Positions 37,239 through 47,849 of a stretch of 64,000 nucleotides of DNA are shown piece after piece; position 1 is the first letter of the stretch, and every line of letters starts with the position of its first letter. The DNA comes from Corynebacterium bovis DSM 20582 = CIP 54.80 (GTDB taxonomy: Bacteria; Actinomycetota; Actinomycetes; Mycobacteriales; Mycobacteriaceae). The position numbers were made by a program, and so were the translations under genes. Where the stretch lies: NCBI RefSeq assembly GCF_030408615.1, contig NZ_CP047187.1:2108001-2172000 (forward strand), given 5' to 3'. Below the pieces are notes generated by a model. The model saw nothing but the letters and a program-made list of their open reading frames with translations. It was not told the DNA's origin and did not search any database.

Positions 37239-37809
37239 CACCGCCCCCTGATCAGGGTCAGCGCCTCGGCCCGCGCGGCGGCGTCGTCGAGGAAGGTCCC
37301 GCGGACCGCCGACGTCACCGTCGACGCCCCGGGCTTGCGGATGCCGCGCATCGCCATGCACATGTGCTCGCACTCGATGACGACGATGACCGCGGACGGG
37401 TCGAGCCGGTCGACGAGCGCGTCCGCCACCTGCGTCGTCAGCCGCTCCTGCACCTGCGGGCGGCGGGCGTAGAGGTCGACGACCCGCGCGAGCTTCGACA
37501 GCCCCGTCACCGTGCCCGACTCCCCCGGGATGTAGCCGATGTGGGCGTGGCCGTGGAAGGGCACGAGGTGGTGCTCGCACGTGGAGAAGATCGGGATGTC
37601 CCGGACGAGGACGAGCTCCCGGTGGTTCTCCTCGAACGTCGTCCCGAGGACGTCGGAGGGCTCGGTGTACAGGCCGGCGAAGGTCTCCCGGTACGCGCGG
37701 GCGACCCGGTCGGGGGTGTCCCGCAGGCCGGGCCGGTCCGGGTCCTCGCCGACGGCGAGGAGGAGCTCACGCACCGCCGCCGCGGCCCGGTCGTGGTCGA
37801 ACGTGCCCG

Positions 37810-37813
<4 letters not shown>
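37238..37813 (-). CDS. folE: GTP cyclohydrolase I
   Basis: FolE (191 residues) converts GTP to dihydroneopterin triphosphate, the first folate step. Zinc ligands lie in [10 protein letters not shown] and [11 protein letters not shown]; the [16 protein letters not shown] segment binds GTP. GTG 37813 overlaps the ftsH stop by four bases (GTGA). It is followed by the remaining pterin-branch genes in pathway-friendly order folP, folB, folK. Confidence 0.97.
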
Positions 37814-39927
<2,114 letters not shown>

Positions 39928-39945
39928 GATCTCACTAGGGTAACG

Positions 39946-39976
39946 CAGCCGCCGGACACACAACGTCCGGCGGCTG
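39946..39976. terminator. Strong hairpin between hpt and ftsH
   Basis: CAGCCGCCGGAC-ACACAAC-GTCCGGCGGCTG is a perfect 12-bp stem with a seven-base loop, 19-49 bases upstream of the ftsH start. On the hpt transcript (minus strand) no uridine run follows, so it may be a weak terminator or RNA-processing/stability element that separates tilS-hpt from ftsH-fol. Confidence 0.6.
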
Positions 39977-39991
39977 CTGGGGGTCGGTGGC

Positions 39992-40558
39992 TCAGCTGTA
40001 GACGGACTCCCGGAGCACGCACACGAAGGGGAGGTCGCGGTAGCGCTCGGCGTAGTCGAGCCCGTAGCCCACCACGAACCGGTCCGGGATGTCGAAACCG
40101 ACGTCCGCGATCTCGACCTTCGTCCGCACCGCCTCCGGCTTGCGGAGGAGGGAGACGACGGTGAGCGACTTCGGGTTGCGGTTGCTGAGGTTCTTGTGGA
40201 GCCAGGACAGGGTGAGACCGGAGTCGATGATGTCCTCGACGATGACGACGTTGCGCCCCTCGATGTCCCGGTCGAGGTCCTTGAGGATGCGCACCACCCC
40301 GGAGGAGCTCGTCGACGAGCCGTACGAGGACACCGCCATGAACTCGAGCTGACTCGGGACGCTGAGCGCCCGGGCGAAGTCCGTGATGAAGAAGACCGCG
40401 CCCTTGAGGACGCACACGAGGATGAGGTCCTCCTCCTCGTCACGGAACCGGTCGGAGACGGCGTCCGCCATCTCCCGGACCCGCGCCTGGAGCGTCCGCT
40501 CGTCGACGAGCATCTCCCCGAGGTCGTCTCCGTAGCAGGTGGAAGGGATGTCGTTCAT
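39992..40558 (-). CDS. hpt: Hypoxanthine phosphoribosyltransferase
   Basis: Hpt (188 residues) salvages hypoxanthine and guanine with PRPP to IMP and GMP. The PRPP loop [14 protein letters not shown] and the LKGAVFF and [15 protein letters not shown] motifs are present. ATG 40558 overlaps the tilS stop by four bases (ATGA). The order tilS-hpt-ftsH is conserved across actinobacteria and firmicutes. Confidence 0.96.
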   Translation of the reverse strand: MNDIPSTCYGDDLGEMLVDERTLQARVREMADAVSDRFRDEEEDLILVCVLKGAVFFITDFARALSVPSQLEFMAVSSYGSSTSSSGVVRILKDLDRDIEGRNVVIVEDIIDSGLTLSWLHKNLSNRNPKSLTVVSLLRKPEAVRTKVEIADVGFDIPDRFVVGYGLDYAERYRDLPFVCVLRESVYS

Positions 40559-41556
40559 ACGTGTCGCTTTCTCGGCTGCTCGTCCAGGACAAGGTCTGCG
40601 TCCCGGCGGGCGACCACCAGCCTGAGGTCCGCCCGCCGTGCCGCGTCCATTGTAGACGGCCACGGGACACTGACGGGCCCCTGCCCGTGCCAGTCCGCGA
40701 CGAGCGCGTCGACGGCACCGAGGTGCGCCGCCGTCAGCGCCCCCGCCCGGCCCCGCAGCCACGCCCGCACCGTGCGCCGGCGCAGGGCCGCGGGCAGGCC
40801 CGCCAGCGTCGCGACCGGCAGCGGGCCCGGGCCCGGGGTGGGGGTCAGCGCGCGGAGGGCGTCGTCGTCCTCCCGGAGCAGCCGGGCGGACCGGGCGAGG
40901 TTCGCGCCGACCGCCTCCCCCAGCACCTCCCGCAGCAGCGGCATGACCTCGTGACGCAGGCGGCTGCGGAGGACGTCCGGGCTCGCGTTGTGCGGGTCCC
41001 GCCACGGGTCCAGCCCGAGCTCGGCGCACGACCCGTAGGTCTGCTCCCGCGTCACGCGGAGGAGGGGGCGCCACAGCAGCGTCGCCCCCGCGGCGACGGC
41101 CGGGTGGTCGACGGTCACCGGGGCCAGCCCCGCGAGGCTCGTCGTCCCCGACCCCCGGGCGAGGCCGAGCAGCACCCCCTCCGCGTCGTCGTCGGCGGTG
41201 TGCCCGACGGCGAGCGGACCCCGCGCGGCCCGGCCGAGGGCCCGGTACCGGGCGTCCCGCGCCGGCCCCTCCCCCGGCCCGTCGACCGTGACCGCGACGA
41301 CCTCCGCCTCCGCCCCCAGGTCCCGGCACGTCGCCGCCGCCCGCGCCGCGACCGCCGCCGAGCCCGGCTGGAGACCGTGGTCGACGACGACCGCCCGGAC
41401 CCCGAACCCCTCCGCGCACGCGGCGGCGACGAGGGCGAGCGAGTCCCCGCCCCCGGACACGCCGACGGTCACCGCGTCCGTCCCCGCGGGGAGGTCGGCG
41501 GCGGCGGCGCGGAGGGCCCGGCGGACCGCGGCGGTGTGCCTCACGGCGGACCTCAC
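40555..41556 (-). CDS. tilS: tRNA(Ile)-lysidine synthase
   Basis: TilS attaches lysine to C34 of the tRNA-Ile CAU anticodon so that it reads AUA. The PP-loop SGGGDSLAL (about residue 34) and the region around RDPHNASPDVLRSRLRHEVMPLL are typical. At 333 residues it is the short actinobacterial type. GTG 41556 overlaps the dacB stop (GTGA); a second in-frame GTG occurs four codons later. Confidence 0.93.
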   Translation of the reverse strand: MRSAVRHTAAVRRALRAAAADLPAGTDAVTVGVSGGGDSLALVAAACAEGFGVRAVVVDHGLQPGSAAVAARAAATCRDLGAEAEVVAVTVDGPGEGPARDARYRALGRAARGPLAVGHTADDDAEGVLLGLARGSGTTSLAGLAPVTVDHPAVAAGATLLWRPLLRVTREQTYGSCAELGLDPWRDPHNASPDVLRSRLRHEVMPLLREVLGEAVGANLARSARLLREDDDALRALTPTPGPGPLPVATLAGLPAALRRRTVRAWLRGRAGALTAAHLGAVDALVADWHGQGPVSVPWPSTMDAARRADLRLVVARRDADLVLDEQPRKRHV

Positions 41557-42917
41557 ATGTCCCGCAGCGCGGCGGCGAGCCGGTCGAGGGCCGCCCGGCC
41601 CGCGTCGATGTCCCCGCCGCCCGGGGTGTTCGAGATGAAGGCGAAGGTCAGCGCCCGGCCGCCGCGCGTCGTCACCGTGCCGGCGAGCGCGTTGACGCCG
41701 TCGAGGGTGCCGGTCTTCGCCCGCACCCACCCGGCGCCGTCGCGCGCCCCCGAGGGCACGGAGTACCAGTCGCGGAGGGTGCCGTCGCCGCCGGCGACGG
41801 GGAGGGCGTCGAGGAGAAGGCCGAGGTCCCCGGCGCGCGGGGCGGCCGCGGCGGCGAGGACGCCGTCGAGGAGGTGCGCCGAGAGCCGGTCGTCGCCGCT
41901 CATCCCGGAGGTGTCGACGAGCACCGCGCCGTCCGTGCCGAGGCCGTGGTCGCGGAGCGTGCCGAGGACGGCGTCGACGGCGCCCCGGAACGTCCCCGGG
42001 GCACCCCGGTGCGCGGCGACCTCCCGGCCGACGGCCTCGGCGAGGAGGTTGTCGCTGTGGAGGAGCATGTCGCGGACGCGCGTGACGAGCGGGGCGGAGC
42101 GCACCTCGCCGAGGGTGTCCGCGTGCGGCACGGGCGTCGGCGACGTCGCCACCGGGACGTCCGGGGCGCCGAGCGCGGCGGCGAGGGCGTGGCCGACGTC
42201 CGCCGACGGGGTCGTCGACCGGGGCGAGTACGTGTCCCGGGGGTCGACGCGGCCCGCGTCGAGCATGGTCCCCCCGAGGTCGGTGACGTTGCCGCCGGCG
42301 ACGTCCGCGCGGTCCCACGTGTCGTTGAAGAAGGAGCCCCCGCGGACCGAGTCGTCCACCGTCACCGCCGTCACCGGCTCGCCCCCGAGCGCCGCGCGGA
42401 CCTGGTCGGCGAGGTCGGCCACCGTCGCCGCGTCGGTGAACGTGCCGGACCCGGCGGTCCGGGCGAGCGTCACGTCGCCGCCGCCGACGACGACGACCTC
42501 CCCGGGACGCGCGCCCCGGGCGACGACCGTCGGCACGGTCGCGTCCGGCCCGAGCTCCAGCAGCGCCGCCGAGGCGGTGAGCAGCTTCGTCGACGACGCC
42601 GGGACCAGCGGGCGGTCGCCGGCGCCGGACCACAGCGACTTCCCCGTCGCCGCGTCCGAGACCTCCCCGGACAGGGCGCCGAGGGCGGGGTCACCGGCGG
42701 GCCCGGCGAGGGCGGAGGGGACGTCCGGCAGCGGCCCGGCGTCCGTCGCCGGCAGCAGCGCCGCCGGGGCGGGGTCGGGGCCCGGGGCGGCGGCGACCGT
42801 CGTCCCGGAGCGGTCGGACCACACCACCGCGGCCGTGACGACGACCGCCACGACGACGATGAACGCGACGATCCCCGCCAGCCACGGCCAGATACGGCGT
42901 TTCCTGGTTCCACTCAC
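41553..42917 (-). CDS. dacB: D-alanyl-D-alanine carboxypeptidase/endopeptidase (PBP4, DacB type)
   Basis: This 454-residue enzyme trims peptidoglycan peptides outside the membrane. After a basic start it has one membrane anchor (about residues 13-32) and the three active-site motifs of class C low-mass PBPs: SSTK (SxxK, about residue 110), SDN, and AKTGTL (KTG) near the C-terminus. GTG 42917 is the start that places the anchor correctly; its ribosome site is weak. It opens the dacB-tilS-hpt chain, in which each gene overlaps the next by four bases. In C. glutamicum, dacB is recalled to be followed by ppa; here the catabolic cluster lies between. Confidence 0.93.
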   Translation of the reverse strand: MSGTRKRRIWPWLAGIVAFIVVVAVVVTAAVVWSDRSGTTVAAAPGPDPAPAALLPATDAGPLPDVPSALAGPAGDPALGALSGEVSDAATGKSLWSGAGDRPLVPASSTKLLTASAALLELGPDATVPTVVARGARPGEVVVVGGGDVTLARTAGSGTFTDAATVADLADQVRAALGGEPVTAVTVDDSVRGGSFFNDTWDRADVAGGNVTDLGGTMLDAGRVDPRDTYSPRSTTPSADVGHALAAALGAPDVPVATSPTPVPHADTLGEVRSAPLVTRVRDMLLHSDNLLAEAVGREVAAHRGAPGTFRGAVDAVLGTLRDHGLGTDGAVLVDTSGMSGDDRLSAHLLDGVLAAAAAPRAGDLGLLLDALPVAGGDGTLRDWYSVPSGARDGAGWVRAKTGTLDGVNALAGTVTTRGGRALTFAFISNTPGGGDIDAGRAALDRLAAALRDM

Positions 42918-42937
42918 GGTGGACCAGCCTATCGCCG

Positions 42938-44782
42938 TCAGGACGCGGTGAGCAGGACCGGCCGGAGGAACGCGGCGAGCGCGTCGGTGTCGTCGAGCGC
43001 GTACACGCCCGCGACGTACTGGTCGGGCCGGACGAGGACGACCGCCCCGTCCCGGGAGATCCCCCGCTCGGCCCACGTGTCGTGGCCGGGCAGGACGCAG
43101 TACGCCTTGCCGAGGTCGGTGAGGTGGAACGGGCCGACCTCGGGGCGGAACCCGCGGGGCACGTCCGTGGTGTCCACCGCCCGGTGGTCGCAGGGGAGGA
43201 CGACGCGGGCGTCGAAGAGGGCGTCGTCGTCCCCCTCCCCCGTGCACCGCACCCGGGGCGAGTCCGGGGACTCCTGCCACCAGTCCGCCCACCGCTGCAG
43301 CCGGGGTCCGACGGGCGTCTCCGCGACGTCGCCGAAGACGTAGACGCGCCACCGCCCGTCGGCGGTCGCCTCGTGGCCGAGGTGGACCGGGTAGGCGTCG
43401 CAGAGCCGGTTGACCTCGACGGAGTGGAAGCGCCGGCCGACCGGGTAGCCCGTCGCGACGGCCTGGTCCTCCGTCCCGTCGGTCGCGAGCGACGGCGGGT
43501 ACTCGGTGAGGAAGCCGTTGGAGAACTCCTCCCCCGCGATGTAGAACCGCTCGATCTCCGCCGCGTCGCGCGGGTCGTCGACGGGCCGGGCCATCATCGA
43601 CGACCACTCGCGGTCGAAGGCGATGAGGTTCGCGGCGACCTCCGTCCGCTCGGACGAGTACGTCCGCAGCAGCTCCTCCGGGGAGCGGCCCGTGAGGACG
43701 TACGCGAGCTTCCACGCGAGGTTGAAGCCGTCCTGCATCGACACGTTCATGCCCTGGCCGGCCTTCGCGCTGTGGGTGTGGCAGGCGTCGCCGAGGATGA
43801 ACACGCGGGGGTCGTCGGCGTCGTCGTCGAACCGGTCGGTGAGGCGGTGGCCGACCTCGTAGACGCTGTTCCACGCGACGTCGCGGACGTCGAGGGTGTA
43901 CGGGTGGAGGATCTCGTTGGCCCGGCGGATGACCTCGTCGAGCGGGGTGCGGCGGACGGCGTGGTCGTCGTCGACGGGGACCTCCCCGAGGTCGACGTAC
44001 ATGCGGAACAGGTGGCCGCCCTCCCGGGGGATGTGGAGGATCGCGCCGTGCGAGGACTGGATCGCGCACTTGCGGCGGATGTCCGGGAAGTCCGTCGCCG
44101 CGACGACGTCCATGACGCCCCAGGCGTGGTTGGCGGCGTCGCCGGTCATCGTCCGGCCGATCGCCGCGCGCACCTTGCTGTGGGCCCCGTCGGCCCCGAC
44201 GACGTACCGGGCGCGGACCGTGCGCTCCCGGCCGTCCGTGTCGCGGATCGTCACGTGGACGACGTCGCCCTCCCGGCGCAGGCCGGTGAACTCCCAGCCG
44301 TAGTCGGGCCGCATCCGGCTCGGCGAGTTCGCCATGAACTCGGCGAAGTTGTCGAGGATGCGGGCCTGGTTGACGATGAGGTGGGGGAACTCGCTGATGC
44401 CGGTCTCGTCGTCGACGGTGCGGCCGGCGCGGACGATCCGCTCCGGGTCCTCCGGGTCCGGGCGCCAGAAGGCCGTCTCGGTGATGTGGAAGGCCTCCTC
44501 GCTGATCCGGTCGGCGAAGCCGAACGCCTGGAAGGTCTCCACGCTCCGGGCCTGGATGCCGTCGGCCTGGCCGACCTCGAGGCGGCCGGGGCGGCGGTCG
44601 ATGACGCGGGTGGTGACCCCCGGGATGACGGACAGCTGCGCCGCCGCGATCATCCCCGCGGGGCCCGCGCCGACGATGAGGACGTCGACCTCGTCGGGGA
44701 TCTCGGTGGGCCACTCGGTGGCCTGGGCGTCGGGACTGCGACGCGGGTCACCGGAGACGTACCCGTGGTGGTGGAATTTCAT
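42938..44782 (-). CDS. FAD-dependent phenol-hydroxylase-type monooxygenase
   Basis: The 614-residue class A flavoprotein hydroxylates an aromatic ring with NAD(P)H and O2. It has the FAD motif VLIVGAGPAGMIAAAQ (about residue 34), the GDACHTHSAKAGQGMN motif and a C-terminal thioredoxin-like domain, as in phenol 2-monooxygenase and 3-hydroxybenzoate 4-monooxygenase. ATG 44782 has a fine site (AAGGAG). Because the neighbouring genes degrade homoprotocatechuate and no hpaBC is present, this enzyme is the likely ring-activating step, acting on a hydroxyphenylacetate; the true substrate is unproved. A palindromic operator copy lies 37-50 bases upstream. Confidence 0.88.
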   Translation of the reverse strand: MKFHHHGYVSGDPRRSPDAQATEWPTEIPDEVDVLIVGAGPAGMIAAAQLSVIPGVTTRVIDRRPGRLEVGQADGIQARSVETFQAFGFADRISEEAFHITETAFWRPDPEDPERIVRAGRTVDDETGISEFPHLIVNQARILDNFAEFMANSPSRMRPDYGWEFTGLRREGDVVHVTIRDTDGRERTVRARYVVGADGAHSKVRAAIGRTMTGDAANHAWGVMDVVAATDFPDIRRKCAIQSSHGAILHIPREGGHLFRMYVDLGEVPVDDDHAVRRTPLDEVIRRANEILHPYTLDVRDVAWNSVYEVGHRLTDRFDDDADDPRVFILGDACHTHSAKAGQGMNVSMQDGFNLAWKLAYVLTGRSPEELLRTYSSERTEVAANLIAFDREWSSMMARPVDDPRDAAEIERFYIAGEEFSNGFLTEYPPSLATDGTEDQAVATGYPVGRRFHSVEVNRLCDAYPVHLGHEATADGRWRVYVFGDVAETPVGPRLQRWADWWQESPDSPRVRCTGEGDDDALFDARVVLPCDHRAVDTTDVPRGFRPEVGPFHLTDLGKAYCVLPGHDTWAERGISRDGAVVLVRPDQYVAGVYALDDTDALAAFLRPVLLTAS

Positions 44783-44818
44783 GACTTCTCCTTGCGGCCG
44801 CGGCGCAGTGCGCGGCAT

Positions 44819-44832
44819 GGTCATATATGATC
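44819..44832. promoter_or_regulatory. GntR operator copy 1, ahead of the monooxygenase
   Basis: GGTCATATATGATC contains the perfect palindrome TCATATATGA and matches the copy at 46281-46294 in 12 of 14 positions. It covers the probable -10 (TATATG on the minus strand) between the symporter and monooxygenase genes, giving the latter its own regulated promoter. Confidence 0.75.
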
Positions 44833-44848
44833 CCGGTGCCGGAGGCGG

Positions 44849-46210
44849 TCACCGGAGACCTCGGAATCGTGGGAGGGTGGTGGCGTCGTCCTGACCGAGG
44901 GGGACCCCGGTGCGGTCGCGCAGGACGAACGCGGCGATGAAGCCGACGACGGTCATCGCGCCGAGGTAGACGGTGATGGCCCCCGTCCCGCCGGTGGCGT
45001 TGCGCAGGAGCGTGGCGACGGTGGGCGAGAACGCCCCGCCGAGGATCGCCCCGAGCGCGTACGTCACCGACACCCCGGAGAACCGGAGGTTCGCGGGGAA
45101 GAGCTCGGCGTACATGGCGGACTGCTGGCCGTAGGTGAACCCGAGGCCCACCGACAGGCCGGCGAGCGCGACGGCGAGCAGCCCCAGGTTCCCGGTGTCG
45201 ACGAGGGGGAACAGGGCGAGGACACCGAGGAACTGGAGCGCGAAGCCGAGCAGGTAGGTCGTCCGGCGCCCGGCCTTGTCGGAGAGCCAGCCGGCGAGCA
45301 GCGTCGACACCCCCCACACGACCGCGGACGCCGAGACGATGAGGAGCACGCCGGTGCGGTCCATCCGCAGCGGGCCCGCCGGGTCCGTCGCGTAGCTCTG
45401 GATGTACCCGCCCGTCGTCATGTAGCCGACGGCGCCGTTGCCCGCGAAGACGAGCGCGGCGACGACGACCACCGGGAGGTGCCCGCGGAGGAGCACGCCG
45501 ACGGGCGCGGACGCCGCCGCACCCCGCTCGACGATCTCGGTGAACACCGGGGACTCCTCGACGCCGTGCCGGACGAGGTAGCCGACGACGACGAGGACGG
45601 CGCTCACGAGGAACGGGATGCGCCAGCCCCAGGCGGTGAACGCGTCACCCGGCGCGATGACGGACACGAGGCCGAGCGCCCCGGACGCCATGAGCAGGCC
45701 GATCGGCACGCCCACCTGGGGTCCGGAGCCGTAGAGGCCCCGGCGGTCGACGGGGGCGTGCTCGACGGACATGAGCACGGCACCGCCCCACTCCCCGCCG
45801 GCGGACACGCCCTGGAGGACGCGGAGGACGATGAGCAGGACGGGAGACCAGACGCCGATGCTGGCGTACGTCGGCAGTAGGCCGATGAGGGTGGTCGACG
45901 CCCCCATGCACAGGAGCGTGACCATGAGGACGGTCCGCCGGCCGATGCGGTCGCCGTAGTGGCCGGCCAGCAGGGCGCCGAACGGCCGGACGAGGAAGGA
46001 CAGGCCGACGGTGAGGAAGGACACGACCGTCGCGGCGGCCGGCCCGAGGGGGGCGAAGACGACGGTGCGGAACACCAGGCCCGCCGCGGCCGCGTAGAGG
46101 AAGTAGTCGTACCACTCGATCGCGGTCCCGACGGTCGTCGCGGCGACGACCCGCCGGCGCTCCGCGATCGTGATGCCCCGTGCGGGCGCCGTGACTGACA
46201 TGTCCACCAT
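44849..46210 (-). CDS. MHS-family (MFS) aromatic acid:H+ symporter
   Basis: The 453-residue carrier has twelve predicted helices and the metabolite:H+ symporter marks: EWYDYFLY in helix 1, GHYGDRIGRR in loop 2-3, and RVLQGVSAGGEWGGA in helix 4. Relatives carry shikimate, proline/betaine or aromatic acids. ATG 46210 is favoured by AGGAGG five bases upstream; an ATG three codons later is less likely. It is divergent from the catabolic operon and shares the operator region, so uptake of the pathway substrate (a phenylacetate derivative) is the best inference. Confidence 0.9.
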   Translation of the reverse strand: MVDMSVTAPARGITIAERRRVVAATTVGTAIEWYDYFLYAAAAGLVFRTVVFAPLGPAAATVVSFLTVGLSFLVRPFGALLAGHYGDRIGRRTVLMVTLLCMGASTTLIGLLPTYASIGVWSPVLLIVLRVLQGVSAGGEWGGAVLMSVEHAPVDRRGLYGSGPQVGVPIGLLMASGALGLVSVIAPGDAFTAWGWRIPFLVSAVLVVVGYLVRHGVEESPVFTEIVERGAAASAPVGVLLRGHLPVVVVAALVFAGNGAVGYMTTGGYIQSYATDPAGPLRMDRTGVLLIVSASAVVWGVSTLLAGWLSDKAGRRTTYLLGFALQFLGVLALFPLVDTGNLGLLAVALAGLSVGLGFTYGQQSAMYAELFPANLRFSGVSVTYALGAILGGAFSPTVATLLRNATGGTGAITVYLGAMTVVGFIAAFVLRDRTGVPLGQDDATTLPRFRGLR

Positions 46211-46280
46211 GTCGGCCTCCTAGTGATGTCACCTGTTGGACAGAATGTTTGTGATCCACACCACTTGTGGACCTGCGGAC

Positions 46281-46294
46281 GATCATATACGATC
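46281..46294. promoter_or_regulatory. GntR operator copy 2, between divergent catabolic units
   Basis: GATCATATACGATC is symmetric in 12 of 14 positions. Both divergent promoters use it: plus strand -35 TTGTGG (46265-46270), 17 bases, -10 TACGAT (46288-46293); minus strand -35 TTGTGT (46309-46304), 16 bases, -10 TATGAT (46287-46282). A bound repressor would shut both. A weak GlxR-like TGTGA-N6 half-match lies at 46250-46265. Confidence 0.78.
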
Positions 46295-46379
46295 TGGTTT
46301 CATACACAAGACCTTTTCGGTCACAAGACATCACACGCGAGGGCTCCCGCCGGGGGGCGGACGGAGGCACGGACGCACC

Positions 46380-47849
46380 ATGCACGACACAACGCCGCAC
46401 ACCGGGACCGGGCCGGGGCAGCTGCCCTCCCCCTCCACGGTCATCGCCGTCCACGTCGACTACGTCTCCCGGGCCCGCCAGCGGGGGCGGACGCCGTCGA
46501 CCCCCTCCTACTTCCTCAAGTCCGTCGGCTCCCTCTCCCGGACCGGCGAGCCCGTCGCGCGCCCCGCGGGGACCGAACTCCTCGGCTTCGAGGGGGAGAT
46601 CGCCCTCGTCATCGGCAGCCGCGCCCACCGGGTCCCGCTCGCGGAGGCCTGGTCCCACGTCGGGGCCGTGACCGCGGCGAACGACGTCGGGCTGTACGAC
46701 TACCGCACCGCCGACAAGGGCTCGAACGTCCGCTCCAAGAGCCGGGACGGCTTCACCCCGCTCGGCCCGGAGCTCATCGACGCCCGGACCGTCGACCCCA
46801 CCGCCCTCCGCGTGCGCACGTGGCTCAACGGCACGCTCGTCCAGGAGGGCCGGACCGGCGACGAGGACCTCCTCTTCCCCCTCCCGCAGCTCGTCGCCGA
46901 CCTCTCCCAGCACCTCACCCTCGAACCGGGCGACGTCATCCTCACCGGCACCCCGGCGGGCGCCGGCGTCGCCGTCCCCGGTGACGTCCTCGAGGTCGAG
47001 GTCGACGCCCCCGACACCCCCGGCCACCCCACCTCCGGGCGGCTCCGCACCCCGGTCACCGAGGGTCCCGGGGACTTCGACCCCGCGCTCGGCGCCCTGC
47101 CCCACGTCGACGACCGGCAGCGCGAGGACGCCTGGGGCGACCGCGCCGCCGCCGGGCTCGACGCCGCGGACCGCGGGCTCCGCGCGGCGTTCGACGGGCT
47201 GCCCACCGCGGGGGTCTCGGCCGAGCTGCGCCGGCGGGGGATCGACCGGTGCGTCGTCGAGGGGGTGCGGCCGCTCACCGCCGGGCGGGGGTTCGTCGGC
47301 GTCGCCCGGACGCTGCGGTTCCTGCCCGGACGGGAGGATCTCGTCAGCGCGCGGGGCGGCGGGTACAACGCCCAGAAGCGGGCGTTCGACGCGCTCCGCG
47401 AGGGCGAGGTGCTCGTCATCGACGCCGGTGAGGACCCCACGGCGGGCACCCTCGGCGACGTCCTCGCGCTGCGGGCGCGGCACCTCGGCGCCGCGGGCGT
47501 CGTCACCGACGGCGGGGTCCGGGACTCCGCCGCCGTCGCCGCGACCGGCCTGCCGGTGTTCACCCGCACCCCCCACCCGGCGGTCCTCAGCCGCCGCCAC
47601 GTCCCGTGGGACGCCGACCTCCCGGTCGCGTGCGGCGGGACGACGGTCGTGCCCGGCGACATCGTCCTCGGGGACGACGACGGCGTCGTCGTCGTGCCCC
47701 GGGACATCGCCGCCGACGTCGCGCGCGTCGCGGCGGAGAAGGAGCGCCAGGACGCGTGGGTCGCCGCGCGGGTCGCCGAGGGCAACCCGGTCGACGGGCT
47801 CTTCCCCCCGACCGGCCGCTGGGCCGAGGCCTGGGAGCGTGAGCGGTGA
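46380..47849 (+). CDS. Fusion of FAH-family domain (HpaG-like) and RraA/HMG-aldolase-like domain
   Basis: The 489-residue protein joins two enzyme folds. Residues about 18-230 form a fumarylacetoacetate-hydrolase-type domain with metal ligands in GFEGEIALVIG (Glu70, Glu72) and ANDVGLYDYR, like HpaG isomerase/decarboxylase. Residues about 255-489 are RraA/4-hydroxy-4-methyl-2-oxoglutarate-aldolase-like, with GDVLALRARHLGAAGVV and DGGVRDS, the usual Arg-Asp active-site pair. ATG 46380 follows GGAGG by twelve bases. In E. coli HpaG two FAH halves decarboxylate and isomerise the C8/C7 acids; here the RraA half may replace one of them, since RraA relatives decarboxylate oxaloacetate. Confidence 0.88.
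   Translation: MHDTTPHTGTGPGQLPSPSTVIAVHVDYVSRARQRGRTPSTPSYFLKSVGSLSRTGEPVARPAGTELLGFEGEIALVIGSRAHRVPLAEAWSHVGAVTAANDVGLYDYRTADKGSNVRSKSRDGFTPLGPELIDARTVDPTALRVRTWLNGTLVQEGRTGDEDLLFPLPQLVADLSQHLTLEPGDVILTGTPAGAGVAVPGDVLEVEVDAPDTPGHPTSGRLRTPVTEGPGDFDPALGALPHVDDRQREDAWGDRAAAGLDAADRGLRAAFDGLPTAGVSAELRRRGIDRCVVEGVRPLTAGRGFVGVARTLRFLPGREDLVSARGGGYNAQKRAFDALREGEVLVIDAGEDPTAGTLGDVLALRARHLGAAGVVTDGGVRDSAAVAATGLPVFTRTPHPAVLSRRHVPWDADLPVACGGTTVVPGDIVLGDDDGVVVVPRDIAADVARVAAEKERQDAWVAARVAEGNPVDGLFPPTGRWAEAWERER

Noticed and set aside
46250-46265. GlxR (cAMP) site upstream of the catabolic operon
   Set aside because: Only the left half TGTGA matches; the right half fits three of five bases, too weak to list as a feature.
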